Under the pieces are notes generated by a model that ran no database searches, was not told the DNA's origin, and saw only the letters and a program-made list of their open reading frames with translations. The translations under genes and the position numbers were made by a program. From Mycolicibacterium mucogenicum DSM 44124 (GTDB lineage Bacteria > Actinomycetota > Actinomycetes > Mycobacteriales > Mycobacteriaceae), in assembly GCF_005670685.2 (NCBI RefSeq), contig NZ_CP062008.1, positions 4,960,001 to 5,024,000 on the forward strand: a stretch of DNA of 64,000 nucleotides. Direction: 5' to 3'. Shown here in pieces: positions 8,911-17,337 of this stretch (positions are counted from its first letter, which is position 1; every line of letters starts with the position of its first letter).

Positions 8911-9261
8911 ATGAGCGTGAAGGTGGATCTGGAAAAACTCGGCGACACCCTGGCCGACTTCCCAGTGGGCTTTCTGATCACCGTCGGTGACGATTTCCGT
9001 CCGCACACGGTGGCCGTCGTCCCGGCGTTCGACGGCGGCGCGGTGACGATCGAGCCCGTCGGAAACACCACCCAGCGCAATATCGGCGCCCACCCGGCCG
9101 TGACGGTGCTGTGGCCGCCGAAAGAACCCACCGGCTACTCGCTGATCGTCGACGGGACCGCCGAAGCCACCGACACCGGCCTGCGCGTGGTGCCCACCCG
9201 CGCGGTGCTGCATCGCAGCCCCGAAGGCGTTCACGACTGCGTGTCACTCAAGGAGACCTGA
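8911..9261 (+). CDS. Pyridoxamine 5'-phosphate oxidase-like split-barrel protein
   Basis: 116 aa, a short split beta-barrel flavin-binding fold. Segments such as FPVGFLITVGDDFRPHTVAVVP and NIGAHPAVTVLWPP match small PNPOx-like proteins, which bind FMN, F420 or heme. At this length it lacks the C-terminal region of true PdxH. It lies 24 bp after the amidohydrolase on the same strand and is probably co-transcribed. The substrate is unknown. Confidence 0.8.
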   Translation: MSVKVDLEKLGDTLADFPVGFLITVGDDFRPHTVAVVPAFDGGAVTIEPVGNTTQRNIGAHPAVTVLWPPKEPTGYSLIVDGTAEATDTGLRVVPTRAVLHRSPEGVHDCVSLKET

Positions 9262-9323
9262 GTTATCCACAGGCTGGCGCCGGTGGGCTATCGCTGCATG
9301 CCGCTTTCGGCTGCTATTGAGCG

Positions 9324-10154
9324 ATGGGGGAAATCGAACAACTGCTTGCTGCCAACGGCGGGGTGGCGTCCGCAGTGCAACTGCGCGAGGCGGGCTGGTC
9401 GTATCAGCAGATCAAGAAACAAGGGTGGCTGTCGTTGCGGCGCGGTTGGTACGCCAGCCCGTCGGCCGATCCGCACGTAGTGCGCGCCGTCACGGCCGGT
9501 GGTGTCCTGGGTTGCGTCTCAGTGCTCCGCCGCTTCCGGGTGTGGGTTCCCGATTCCGATTTGCACATCCGGTATGCGACGCGGGCGCGCCGGTCGCTCC
9601 CGGGCGGCCGGTCCTGCCACCCATACCGCCTTGATCCACCTGTTGCCGGCGCCATCGATCCGGTTGAGGTTGCCGTCGCATCAGCAGCGAATTGCCTGGA
9701 TGCCGAAGGGCTGGTCGTCGTCCTGGACTCGATGCTGAACAAGCGCATGATCCAGATGGCCGATGCGCGAGACATTGTCGCTGCGTCGCCTTTCGCCCGG
9801 CGGCACCTGGCCGAGCGGTGTGACCCGGAGAGCGAGTCCGGCACGGAGACCATGATCCGGTTGCGACTGCGGGCACTACGAATTCACCTGCGCACTCAAG
9901 TGGACATCCCTGGAGTCGGACGAGTCGACATTCTCGTCGGCGACAGACTGATCATCGAAGCCGACAGCCGCGAACATCACCTACCCAGGTATCAGGCCGA
10001 CCGGACGCGGGACAGAGTAGCGACGAGCATGGGATATCTGGTGATTCGGCTGACCTATGAGGATGTCGTTTACCGCTGGGACAGGGTGGAATCGGACATT
10101 CTGGAGATCATCCGGCGGAATGGACACCTCGGCGCGATCACAACGTCCGCCTGA
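9324..10154 (+). CDS. AbiEi-like N-terminal domain with DUF559 (PD-(D/E)XK-like) nuclease domain
   Basis: 276 aa. The N-terminal about 60 residues (VASAVQLREAGWSYQQIKKQGWLSLRRG) form the small winged-helix domain found in type IV AbiEi proteins. The C-terminal about 110 residues resemble DUF559/Vsr-type nucleases: SGTETMIRLRLR, then VGRVDILVGDRLIIEADS with the spaced Asp and Glu expected of a PD-(D/E)XK core, then YQADRTRDRVATSMGY. This combination is common in actinobacteria as single genes. No AbiEii partner is visible. A role in defence or nucleic-acid processing is inference. Confidence 0.75.
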   Translation: MGEIEQLLAANGGVASAVQLREAGWSYQQIKKQGWLSLRRGWYASPSADPHVVRAVTAGGVLGCVSVLRRFRVWVPDSDLHIRYATRARRSLPGGRSCHPYRLDPPVAGAIDPVEVAVASAANCLDAEGLVVVLDSMLNKRMIQMADARDIVAASPFARRHLAERCDPESESGTETMIRLRLRALRIHLRTQVDIPGVGRVDILVGDRLIIEADSREHHLPRYQADRTRDRVATSMGYLVIRLTYEDVVYRWDRVESDILEIIRRNGHLGAITTSA

Positions 10155-10219
10155 GCGTGTCGATAACCGTATATAGCCTCAACAACCGCCTCAGCCGAAC
10201 GTTGTGTCAGCCATTGCGA

Positions 10220-11653
10220 TCAGGCAGCCGCGTCCGAGCTGGTCGAACCCTCGTGGGCGTCGCCGGCAGGCTTGTCGGATCCGCCGGTAGCCGTTGCCTT
10301 GTCGACGTTGCCCGTGGCCGCGCCGGTCGGGGCGGACTTGGTGCCCGGCCGAACCTTGTTGCCCGACTTGACCTTTCCGGCCTTCTTGTCCGGCTTGCCG
10401 GTGACACTGGCCTGCGCGTCCGGCTTGGTCTCCGGAGCCTTCGAGGCATCGGGAGCCGTCGGAGTGTCCTGAGCCTTGGGGGCCTCCTGGTCGGTCGAGG
10501 CCGTCGGCGATTCCGGTGCCTTCGAGATATCCGGGGTCTCTGAGGCTTTCGAGGTGTCCAGCGCCTTGGGGGTGTCCAGGGTCTTCGGCGTGTCCGGAAC
10601 CTTCGGGGTGTCAGCAGGCTTCGGGGTGTCCGCCACCGTAAGCGTCAACGTGTTCGCACTCGGCCCATCGACCGCCGGGATGCCACCGGCCGCCACACCC
10701 TGGACCGCGGCAGTCGGCGCCGGCCCGGTCACCGCCGTTTTCGCGGCTGCGGTGCTCGCCAGCGCCGGCGGTATCGGCGCCGGGAGGTTCGCCAGCAGAT
10801 TGTCGAGCCCCTGCTGGAGGTTCGCGACCACGCCCGTCGCGAACTGGCCGACAGGTCCCGGGAGCGTGGTCAGTGGGTAGGTGAGATCGTGGATCAGGTA
10901 GCCGGCCAGTCCACCCTCGGTATCGGAACCGAGCAGTCCGTAGACCAGATTGCTCACCAGGCCGGGGATGTCCTGCGGGGACTTGATGGCCGACTCGATT
11001 GTCGCCGCCACGTTGTACGGCAGGAAGCCGACGTAGTCGACCACGTCCCAGGCCGCCCACACCGGAGCCAGCGGAACGTTGTTCAACGAACTCACGATGC
11101 GCCCGGGCGTGGTGGCCCAGAAGGCGTCGGACGCGGCAACGCCGGTCGACGGATCGGGCAGCCCGCCGAGAGCGGCGCCGATGACGTTGGCGATGCCGTC
11201 GGCAATGCTGTTGATCAGGCCCAGCTGGGTGGTGCTCGGGCCGATCGGGTACGGCAGCCCGAGTGCGATGTTGCCGATCGCGTTGGCCTTGAAGTCCCAC
11301 GGGAACGTGTAATGCGGGTAGGACTCGGCCGGGTTCGCATACCGGTTGACCAGCCAGCTCAACACCGACGGGGCGTAGGCCGGGTGCTGTACCGAGATGG
11401 CGATGGCGGTGAGCGCGTCGAACGGCAGCGAGACCACCGCTTCGATCGGAATGGCAACGCTTGCCGCGAGTCCGTCGACGATCCAGCCTGCCCCGGCCAG
11501 CGCGTCGGTGATCAGCGACGTGGGCACGACGTTGGCCTCGATGGTCGGTACGACGCGCTCCGCCGCGCCGATCGATGCGCCGGCCGCGACCACGCCGGCC
11601 GCCAGGGCGGCAGCTGCCAACTTCGTCGGCATGAGTCGAACAGAAGCATTCAT
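10220..11653 (-). CDS. Secreted mycobacterial protein with Thr-Pro-Lys repeat tail
   Basis: 477 aa from ATG at 11653, with GAGGGGG about 9 bases upstream; the frame is open to 11731 but that part is untranslated leader. Signal peptide (LAAAALAAGVVAAGASIGAA, about residues 10-30) with predicted cleavage near AERVVP. The middle (about 40-340) is hydrophobic and Ala/Pro/Gly-rich without known motifs, like several secreted mycobacterial proteins. The C-terminal about 140 residues are low complexity, with degenerate DTPKxx hexads (nucleotides about 10530-10630) followed by a Lys/Gly/Ser tail. Such a tail suits a wall-spanning linker. It resembles in style, but not clearly in sequence, the GjpA-like protein at 31247. 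Confidence 0.75.
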   Translation of the reverse strand: MNASVRLMPTKLAAAALAAGVVAAGASIGAAERVVPTIEANVVPTSLITDALAGAGWIVDGLAASVAIPIEAVVSLPFDALTAIAISVQHPAYAPSVLSWLVNRYANPAESYPHYTFPWDFKANAIGNIALGLPYPIGPSTTQLGLINSIADGIANVIGAALGGLPDPSTGVAASDAFWATTPGRIVSSLNNVPLAPVWAAWDVVDYVGFLPYNVAATIESAIKSPQDIPGLVSNLVYGLLGSDTEGGLAGYLIHDLTYPLTTLPGPVGQFATGVVANLQQGLDNLLANLPAPIPPALASTAAAKTAVTGPAPTAAVQGVAAGGIPAVDGPSANTLTLTVADTPKPADTPKVPDTPKTLDTPKALDTSKASETPDISKAPESPTASTDQEAPKAQDTPTAPDASKAPETKPDAQASVTGKPDKKAGKVKSGNKVRPGTKSAPTGAATGNVDKATATGGSDKPAGDAHEGSTSSDAAA

Positions 11654-11715
11654 GAAACCGCCCCCTCGGTGACGTGGCGGGCAACGAGACAATGCAGCGC
11701 CACGAAGGACTGATA

Positions 11716-11731
11716 TTGACTTCAATGTCAA
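11716..11731. promoter_or_regulatory. Inverted repeat TTGAC-N6-GTCAA upstream of the secreted protein gene
   Basis: Perfect 5-bp arms around six bases, 63 bp upstream of the start codon at 11653. Read on the minus strand it includes TTGACA, a consensus -35 hexamer, so a bound repressor would block the promoter. No clear -10 is visible at 17 bp. Confidence 0.4.
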
Positions 11732-11838
11732 TTTTTAGCAGATTCCCAGCATCCACGTGGCCTGTTCAGCGGGCACGAGCCTGACCGCAGGGTGATTTTC
11801 CGACCGGCTTTTCGCCGCCAGGTCAGGCTCGAGGCAGA

Positions 11839-12870
11839 TCACTCACGATCGATGCCGGTGGCGCCGGAATCCTCCAGCAGCCTCTTGAGCACGTCACCCG
11901 GATCTCCCTGATTCGGATGTAGCTCATGCGTCGCCACGCCACCGGATTCGGTCGCCACCCGGTCTGCGCCGACGGTGTCCGGCGTCTGCGTCGTGGGTCC
12001 GCCGGCAGGCGCCTGTCCGTCGGCACCGCCCTGAGCCGGGCTCTGACCGCCCGCGCCACCCGACTGCCCCTGCTCCCCTGGGCTCGGCGGCGGACTGCCC
12101 GGACTCGGCGGCTGATTCTCGGGACTCTGCGGTTGACCGCCCTGATTCGGCGGCTGCTCACCCTGGCCGGACGGGCCACCGCCCTGACCCGAGCCGTCCT
12201 GACCGCCTCCGCCACCCTGGCCACCCTCACCGCCTTGGCCACCCTGGCCGCCGCCCTGGCCGTCCGACGACTTCGGCTCCGGATCTTTCAGCTTGTCCTG
12301 CAACCGCTTCGCCGTCTCGTTGCGGTGCTTGCGCTGCTCCTCATCGGGCTCGGTCGAGTTGTCGAAACAGCCGGCGGGCGCCTGCTGCACGATCGTCAGC
12401 GCCTCTTGCCACAGCGGCTTCGCCTGGTCGCGGTGCTTCTCCGCGTTCTTCACGTCGCCCCGGGCCTCCAGCACCACCTCGAGGTTGATGCGCACCGGGC
12501 ACGAATCTTCCTGGTCGACCAGTTCCAGCGACTTCTTGAACTCGGCCTCCGCGTCTGTCAGTTTGCCTTCCAGCAGGTAGCGGTCGCCCTCGGCGAAATA
12601 GGCCTTGTAGGAGTCGATGACGTTGAAGGACTTGAGCTTCCGCACGTCGCCGGCCATGCCGTAGGAGTTGTACGCGACATAGTCCGACCGCGCGGACTGC
12701 CCGTAGACCACCATCGTGACCAACTTGGCGGCGATCCCCAACACCAGCAGGGCCGGCAGCACCGAGATCACCAGTAGCCTGCGCCGCAACACCTTCCGAT
12801 GCGGGCCGGACGAGAAGAACCGGGCGACCGCCGCGACCACCGTCCGCCACACCGCCGATATCCGCGTCAT
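11839..12870 (-). CDS. Membrane-anchored TPR-like protein with Gly/Gln/Pro-rich tail (last gene of Bat-like operon)
   Basis: 343 aa. Basic N-terminus, one membrane helix (LLVISVLPALLVLGIAAKLVTMVV, about residues 30-54), then a helical region of about 125 residues (YFAEGDRYLLEGKLTDAEAEFKKSLEL) that reads like one or two TPR units. A tract of about 90 residues rich in Gly, Gln and Pro follows (GQGGQGGEGGQGG), and a conserved short tail NPGDVLKRLLEDSGATGIDRE. BatC/BatE-type TPR proteins hold this place in Bat operons of other bacteria. Its start overlaps the preceding VWA-like gene by 4 bp. The Cys pair in the helical region (SCPV, AGCF) could form a disulfide outside the membrane. Confidence 0.75.
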   Translation of the reverse strand: MTRISAVWRTVVAAVARFFSSGPHRKVLRRRLLVISVLPALLVLGIAAKLVTMVVYGQSARSDYVAYNSYGMAGDVRKLKSFNVIDSYKAYFAEGDRYLLEGKLTDAEAEFKKSLELVDQEDSCPVRINLEVVLEARGDVKNAEKHRDQAKPLWQEALTIVQQAPAGCFDNSTEPDEEQRKHRNETAKRLQDKLKDPEPKSSDGQGGGQGGQGGEGGQGGGGGQDGSGQGGGPSGQGEQPPNQGGQPQSPENQPPSPGSPPPSPGEQGQSGGAGGQSPAQGGADGQAPAGGPTTQTPDTVGADRVATESGGVATHELHPNQGDPGDVLKRLLEDSGATGIDRE

Positions 12871-13913
12871 TCGCCCCGCACCTTCGTCATGCGCGAGACC
12901 CGGTACTCACGCGCCATCGCGAAGAGTTCATAGCCCATCAACAGCATCGCGATGGCCGTGAAGATCCAGTAGAACTCGGTGCGCTCGCCCGGCAGCGAAA
13001 CCTGTTGCCGCTCCGCGGACGCCTTCGCATCGAGCGCGGGGATGATGGTCGCCGTCGAATCACCCGGCGCACGGTGGTAGTACGGCAGCTTGAGCTGGCC
13101 GGCGACGGTCTTCAAGGACGCCTCGTCCAACACCGAGAGGAACTGTCCGCCACCGGCGTCCGGGAAGTAGGACATCTCACCGTTCGGCGCCATTCTGCTG
13201 GCGACCCGGCCACCGCCGGTCGTGCCGTAGCCGAGCACCGCGCCGCCGGAGATCAGCCCCGCGGGGATGTCGAACTTCGTCGCCGATCGCTTCGAAACAC
13301 CTGCGCCCTCACCGAGATAGAAGACCACGTTGCTCGAACCCGGGTACTGCCGCTGCGCGAGTTCCAGCTGGCGCTTGAGCTGCTCGTCGGCCGCGCCGAC
13401 ATCAACCTGGTACACCGAATCGAAGTCCGACTGGTACGCCGAATAACCCTTGAGCAGTGCCCGCAGACTCCAGACGTCGTCCGACAACGGCCAGTCGACG
13501 CGGGCTTTCGTCGCGAACGAGGTGATGGAGAACCGCCCCGACGGGTACTGGTCGACTATCGACTGCATGTCGGCCCGAATCCCGGCCATCCGGAACTGGT
13601 TGTTCCCGTAGTCCTCGGCCTTGGAGTTGAGCGAGCGATCGACGACGAAGAACACGTTGACGTTGCGGCCTGATGCAGCCGCCGCGACGGACTGGTCCGA
13701 AACATGCTTGTCCCCTTCGATTCCCGGCCGCGCGGCCGCCGCGAACAGGCAGACGATCACCAGGGTCAACAAGCTCCAGCGCAGCACCACCTTGCGCTGG
13801 CTACCTTTCCCGACGACCACCAGCACCCGGTAGAGGGTGAACATGCGCAGGATCAGGGTGAGGCCGGCCAGCAACAGGAAGACCCACCACGCCACAACGG
13901 GTTCGAACGTCAT
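12867..13913 (-). CDS. Membrane VWA-like protein with degenerate MIDAS (BatA/B-like)
   Basis: 348 aa. Two N-terminal membrane helices (about 8-25 and 45-63), an extracytoplasmic VWA-like domain (about 80-300), and a C-terminal helix (FYWIFTAIAMLLMGYELFAM). The first beta strand and metal site read VNVFFVVDRSLNSKA: the MIDAS DxSxS appears as DRSLN, so the third ligand is altered. The strand FSITSFATKARVDWPLSDD follows, as in BatA proteins. It probably binds a partner through the VWA face under MoxR control. Start and stop overlap its neighbours (ATGA junctions), so it is in one operon with MoxR and DUF58. Confidence 0.78.
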   Translation of the reverse strand: MTFEPVVAWWVFLLLAGLTLILRMFTLYRVLVVVGKGSQRKVVLRWSLLTLVIVCLFAAAARPGIEGDKHVSDQSVAAAASGRNVNVFFVVDRSLNSKAEDYGNNQFRMAGIRADMQSIVDQYPSGRFSITSFATKARVDWPLSDDVWSLRALLKGYSAYQSDFDSVYQVDVGAADEQLKRQLELAQRQYPGSSNVVFYLGEGAGVSKRSATKFDIPAGLISGGAVLGYGTTGGGRVASRMAPNGEMSYFPDAGGGQFLSVLDEASLKTVAGQLKLPYYHRAPGDSTATIIPALDAKASAERQQVSLPGERTEFYWIFTAIAMLLMGYELFAMAREYRVSRMTKVRGE

Positions 13914-14974
13914 CGACGCACCCCCGCCAGGCTGATCGAGAAGACGATCACCAGAACCAGCGCCACGGCCAGCACCGTGTTCGGCCGGTCGCGCACCTGC
14001 TCGACGAGAATCGTTCCGTCGGAACGGGTGAGCCCGGGCGGGTGGGCGCGGATGTCGTCCAGATGGCTGCGCAGTGCCGCGTCCATCGCGTCCTGTTGCG
14101 TTCCGCTGTTGCCACCCTTGGGATCTGCCGCGACATAGCTGATGAACCGACCGCCGGTGGTCTCGGCGATGCCACTGAGGGTGCCGGCGGCATCACGCGT
14201 CGTCGGGGTCAGCACGTTCAGCTGAATACCCGAGGACCTGGCCAGCGCCCGCAGCGCGGCGTCGGAGTAGATGGGCGCCGTGGAACCACCGGCGGGGCCC
14301 AGGTAGATGACCGAACGACGGGCATCCGAGGTCTTGCCCACGCCGGGAAAACCCTTCATGCACAAGGCAAGAGCGTCGTTGACCGTCAGCTTGTAATCGG
14401 AATAGTCGACGGCCCGGCCGAACTCGTGTTGCGCACGCTGCAGCGTGGCGACGTCCTCCGGCGAGGGTGTCTTTTCGGACTTCAGCCGCTCCAGGTTCGC
14501 ATAGCGACCCAGTTGCTCCTGGAGATATGAATAGTCCCGGGTCAGCGGGATCACCCGCAGGGTGCGAGATGTCAGTCCGAGACGCTGCGTCTCGAACTTG
14601 GCTGCCTGGTCACGGAAATACGACAGGACGACGGAGGCGTCATGGGCGGCCGGATCGTCCTCCGTGCACAGCATGATGTCCTCCGGGTGAGCCCGGTTGA
14701 TCTCCGCGGCGGTCGCTTGCGCGCTCACGGGCCGTGCGGTGGCGATGATCGCGCACAGCGACACCGCGACCGTCGTTGCGGCGATGGCCGCCAACATGAT
14801 TCGGTACCGGCGATAGGCGCGCGCGTATTCGGGCAACTGAGTCAACCGACCGACCCACGCCAGCGGACGCAACCGTCGCTGCTGCTGCCGCAGGGGCCAG
14901 AGGAATGCGACGGCCACAATGACACCCAAGGCCGTCAGTCCCACGACGACGACCCACCACCATCTCAGCTCCAT
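13910..14974 (-). CDS. Membrane protein with divergent VWA-like extracytoplasmic domain
   Basis: 354 aa. Membrane helices at about 5-27 and 58-80, a large extracytoplasmic region, and a C-terminal helix (TVLAVALVLVIVFSISLAG). Topology and operon place equal those of BatA/BatB, but the expected DxSxS site is replaced by MLCTEDDPAAHDASVVLSYF, with two Cys residues that may pair (LCTEDD and ALCMKG). The later part (SVIYLGPAGGSTAPIYSDAALRALARSSGIQLNVLTPTT and GRFISYV) follows the strand-helix rhythm of VWA proteins. I infer a diverged VWA fold that has lost metal binding. It overlaps both neighbouring genes. Confidence 0.65.
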   Translation of the reverse strand: MELRWWWVVVVGLTALGVIVAVAFLWPLRQQQRRLRPLAWVGRLTQLPEYARAYRRYRIMLAAIAATTVAVSLCAIIATARPVSAQATAAEINRAHPEDIMLCTEDDPAAHDASVVLSYFRDQAAKFETQRLGLTSRTLRVIPLTRDYSYLQEQLGRYANLERLKSEKTPSPEDVATLQRAQHEFGRAVDYSDYKLTVNDALALCMKGFPGVGKTSDARRSVIYLGPAGGSTAPIYSDAALRALARSSGIQLNVLTPTTRDAAGTLSGIAETTGGRFISYVAADPKGGNSGTQQDAMDAALRSHLDDIRAHPPGLTRSDGTILVEQVRDRPNTVLAVALVLVIVFSISLAGVRR

Positions 14975-15438
14975 GACCGGATCGCACTCCGCACCTGCGC
15001 TGCCGCGGCAGCGACATCGGGATTCTCGGCAACGTCGAATTGCCGGGTGTACAGGGCCTTCACGATGGGCGCGGCCGCAGCCGCGGGCCCGCGCTCCACC
15101 TCACCCAACGTCATGTACTGCGCCCGCACGCCCGTGCGGTAAAACACGAAATTCCGCAGTATCCGGCTCATTTCGGCGTACGCCTGGCGGCTGCTCAGCT
15201 CACCGGTCCGGTGCCGTTCGGCCACCTTCCCGACCGCGGCACCGAACTTGCGCTGCAGTACGCGGGCGCTGATGTCGCGGATCACCGGGATGGTGCGCAG
15301 ACGTTCGACGGGAAGCGTCCACACCACGACACCGGCGAACCAGCCGATCACCCCGAGGACCAGCAGGACGCCGAACACCAGCCAGAACACCGAGTACGGC
15401 AGCGGCGCCACAATCCATTTCAGAAAGTCATTTGCCAC
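14965..15438 (-). CDS. Small membrane protein of Bat-like operon
   Basis: 157 aa, GTG start. One or two membrane helices at the N-terminus (VFWLVFGVLLVLGVIGWFAGVVVW, about residues 18-41), then a cytoplasmic basic helical domain (RKFGAAVGKVAERHRTGELSSRQAYAEMSRILRNFVFYRTG). The position between DUF58 and the VWA-like genes, the size and the topology match DUF4381-type proteins of Bat operons. It overlaps the DUF58 gene by 11 bp and the next gene by 10 bp. No catalytic motif is seen; the protein probably links the cytoplasmic MoxR/DUF58 part to the membrane VWA part. Confidence 0.7.
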   Translation of the reverse strand: MANDFLKWIVAPLPYSVFWLVFGVLLVLGVIGWFAGVVVWTLPVERLRTIPVIRDISARVLQRKFGAAVGKVAERHRTGELSSRQAYAEMSRILRNFVFYRTGVRAQYMTLGEVERGPAAAAAPIVKALYTRQFDVAENPDVAAAAAQVRSAIRSWS

Positions 15439-16327
15439 GGCCGGCCTTCTTCAACATCAGGGTGACGGCGTTGAACAACTCACCGCTGCCGGAGACCCGG
15501 GCACACGGAATCGCGGAGCTGTTGACGTACTGCTCGAACGCCGCCTCACGCTGGGCCTCGGCCCGCCGGTACGCCTCCAGCACCCGATGCCCCAGAATCT
15601 CTTCACGCAGCAGGGTTCTGCCGCTGTCGACGTCGTAGCCCTCGCCGCCCAGTCCCGGCACTCCGATCAACGGGGCGTCGCGCACCGTCACCCAGTAGAC
15701 GTCGTGACGCGCGGACACCTTGCGGAACTGCTCGTCCAACGCGGCGCTGACATCGGGTTCGTCGGAAATCACGAAAACGATGTGCCTGCGCCGGAAGTGG
15801 TGCAGCACGTACTCCAGTTGCGTGCAGAGGTCGCTGCGGCCGCTGCCGGCGACGTCATGGCGGTTGACGCGTTCCAAGATGTGCTCGAGGTGCGCCTCGC
15901 CGCGCCGGTTGGGCATGTGCGCCGAGCCCGTCGCATCGCCGTAGACCAGACCCATCTCGTCGCCCTTGCTGATGGCGATGAGCCCAACCAGGCCAACGGC
16001 ATTGAGCACCACCCGCTGTTTGACCTCACCACCGGCCGCCAGCGCCAACATGTTCCGGCCCAGATCGGTGACCATCAGGATGCGCTGTTGCCGGTACGAG
16101 ACGAAGCGCTTGACCAGCACCTCGGGCGAGCGCGCCGACGCCTTCCAGTCGATGTCGCGGACATCGTCGCCCGGGACATACGGGCGCAGATCGTCGAACT
16201 CGAGACTGCGTCCCTGGAACATCGAGCGGTGCTCGCCTTCGAGCAGCCCACGGGACACCCCGTTCGGACCCGAGAGCCGATTGCCGGCCAGGGTCTGCGC
16301 CTTGACCTCCTGCAGTAGAACGCCCAT
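15428..16327 (-). CDS. DUF58 domain protein
   Basis: 299 aa, near the usual length for DUF58 proteins without membrane helices. The signature GEHRSMFQGRSLEFDDLRPYVPGDDVRDIDWKASAR (about 30-65) is clear, followed by VLVKRFVSYRQQRILMVTDLGRNML, a VWA-like strand whose metal site is DLGRN. DUF58 proteins almost always sit next to moxR and are thought to act with it in the assembly or activation of protein complexes. It starts 5 bp after the moxR stop and overlaps the next gene. Confidence 0.92.
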   Translation of the reverse strand: MGVLLQEVKAQTLAGNRLSGPNGVSRGLLEGEHRSMFQGRSLEFDDLRPYVPGDDVRDIDWKASARSPEVLVKRFVSYRQQRILMVTDLGRNMLALAAGGEVKQRVVLNAVGLVGLIAISKGDEMGLVYGDATGSAHMPNRRGEAHLEHILERVNRHDVAGSGRSDLCTQLEYVLHHFRRRHIVFVISDEPDVSAALDEQFRKVSARHDVYWVTVRDAPLIGVPGLGGEGYDVDSGRTLLREEILGHRVLEAYRRAEAQREAAFEQYVNSSAIPCARVSGSGELFNAVTLMLKKAGRGK

Positions 16328-16332
16328 CGTGG

Positions 16333-17337
16333 CTAGGGAGTTCGCACTGCCTGAATGACGTTGTCTATCAACACTTCCGGAGTGACGTTCTGGGCCACCG
16401 CCTCGAACCCGAGGATCAGGCGGTGCCGCAGCACCCGGTGCGCCAGCGCTTTCACGTCGTCGGGTAGCACGTGGTTGCGGCCTGACAACAACGCCAACGC
16501 CCGCGCGGCCTTGCAGAAGGCGATCGTGGCGCGCGGGCTGGCGCCGTACTCGATGAGCCGGGCCAGATTCGCCGGAAGGTACTGCTGCGGCGTGCGGGTC
16601 ACCGCGACGATCTGGGTGATGTAGTTGACGATCGCCGGATCGAGGTAGACGCGCCTGACCACGTCCCGGATGTAGAGGATGTCATCGAGCGAAGCCACCG
16701 GAGCCGTCCGGTGATTGGTGTAGACGCCGGCATCGATCCGGAAGACCATCTCCGCCTCTTCGCGCGGATTCGGGTAGGTCAGGATCTCCTTGAACATGAA
16801 CCGGTCCATCTGCGCCTCGGGCAGCGGATAAGTGCCCTCCTGGTCGACCGGGTTCTGCGTGGCGAGCACCAGGAACGGTTCGGGAATCTTGTAGACCTCG
16901 CCCGCGATGCTGGTCTGGCGCTCCTCCATCGCTTCGAGCATGGCGCTCTGGGTTTTCGCGCTCGATCGGTTGATCTCGTCCAACAGCACGATGTTGGCGT
17001 GCACCGGACCCAGCTGGGTGTGGAACACGCCCTTGGACGCGTCGAAGATCTGGGTTCCGATGATGTCGCTCGGCAGCAGGTCCGGCGTGCACTGGATGCG
17101 CCGGAATTTGGCCTGCACCGCGTCGGCGACCGCGCGGGCCGCCGTCGTCTTGGCAAGTCCCGGAACACTTTCCAGCAACACGTGACCACCGGTGAACAGC
17201 CCGATCAGCAGGCTCTGCTGCAGCCCGACCTGACCGACCACCTTGGCCGCGAACGCTCCGGACACCGCGTGCACCACCGCGCGGGCGCGGTCGAGTTCTT
17301 CCCGCGTCGGCTGCTGCTGCATCGTCGGGGCGCTCAT
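16333..17337 (-). CDS. MoxR-family AAA+ ATPase
   Basis: 334 aa from ATG at 17337 (MSAPTMQQQ); the open frame to 17790 is an overlap with the upstream gene. Walker A is ESVPGLAKTTAAR (about 56-68, MoxR-type PGxAKT), Walker B VLLDEINRSSAKTQSAMLEAMEERQ (about 117-141), sensor 1 is LATQNPVDQEGTYPLPEAQMDRF, and the lid domain includes GASPRAT. MoxR ATPases act as chaperones that load or activate VWA-containing partners. It overlaps the preceding gene by 4 bp (ATGA) and is 5 bp from DUF58, so it is the engine of this seven-gene operon. Confidence 0.95.
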   Translation of the reverse strand: MSAPTMQQQPTREELDRARAVVHAVSGAFAAKVVGQVGLQQSLLIGLFTGGHVLLESVPGLAKTTAARAVADAVQAKFRRIQCTPDLLPSDIIGTQIFDASKGVFHTQLGPVHANIVLLDEINRSSAKTQSAMLEAMEERQTSIAGEVYKIPEPFLVLATQNPVDQEGTYPLPEAQMDRFMFKEILTYPNPREEAEMVFRIDAGVYTNHRTAPVASLDDILYIRDVVRRVYLDPAIVNYITQIVAVTRTPQQYLPANLARLIEYGASPRATIAFCKAARALALLSGRNHVLPDDVKALAHRVLRHRLILGFEAVAQNVTPEVLIDNVIQAVRTP

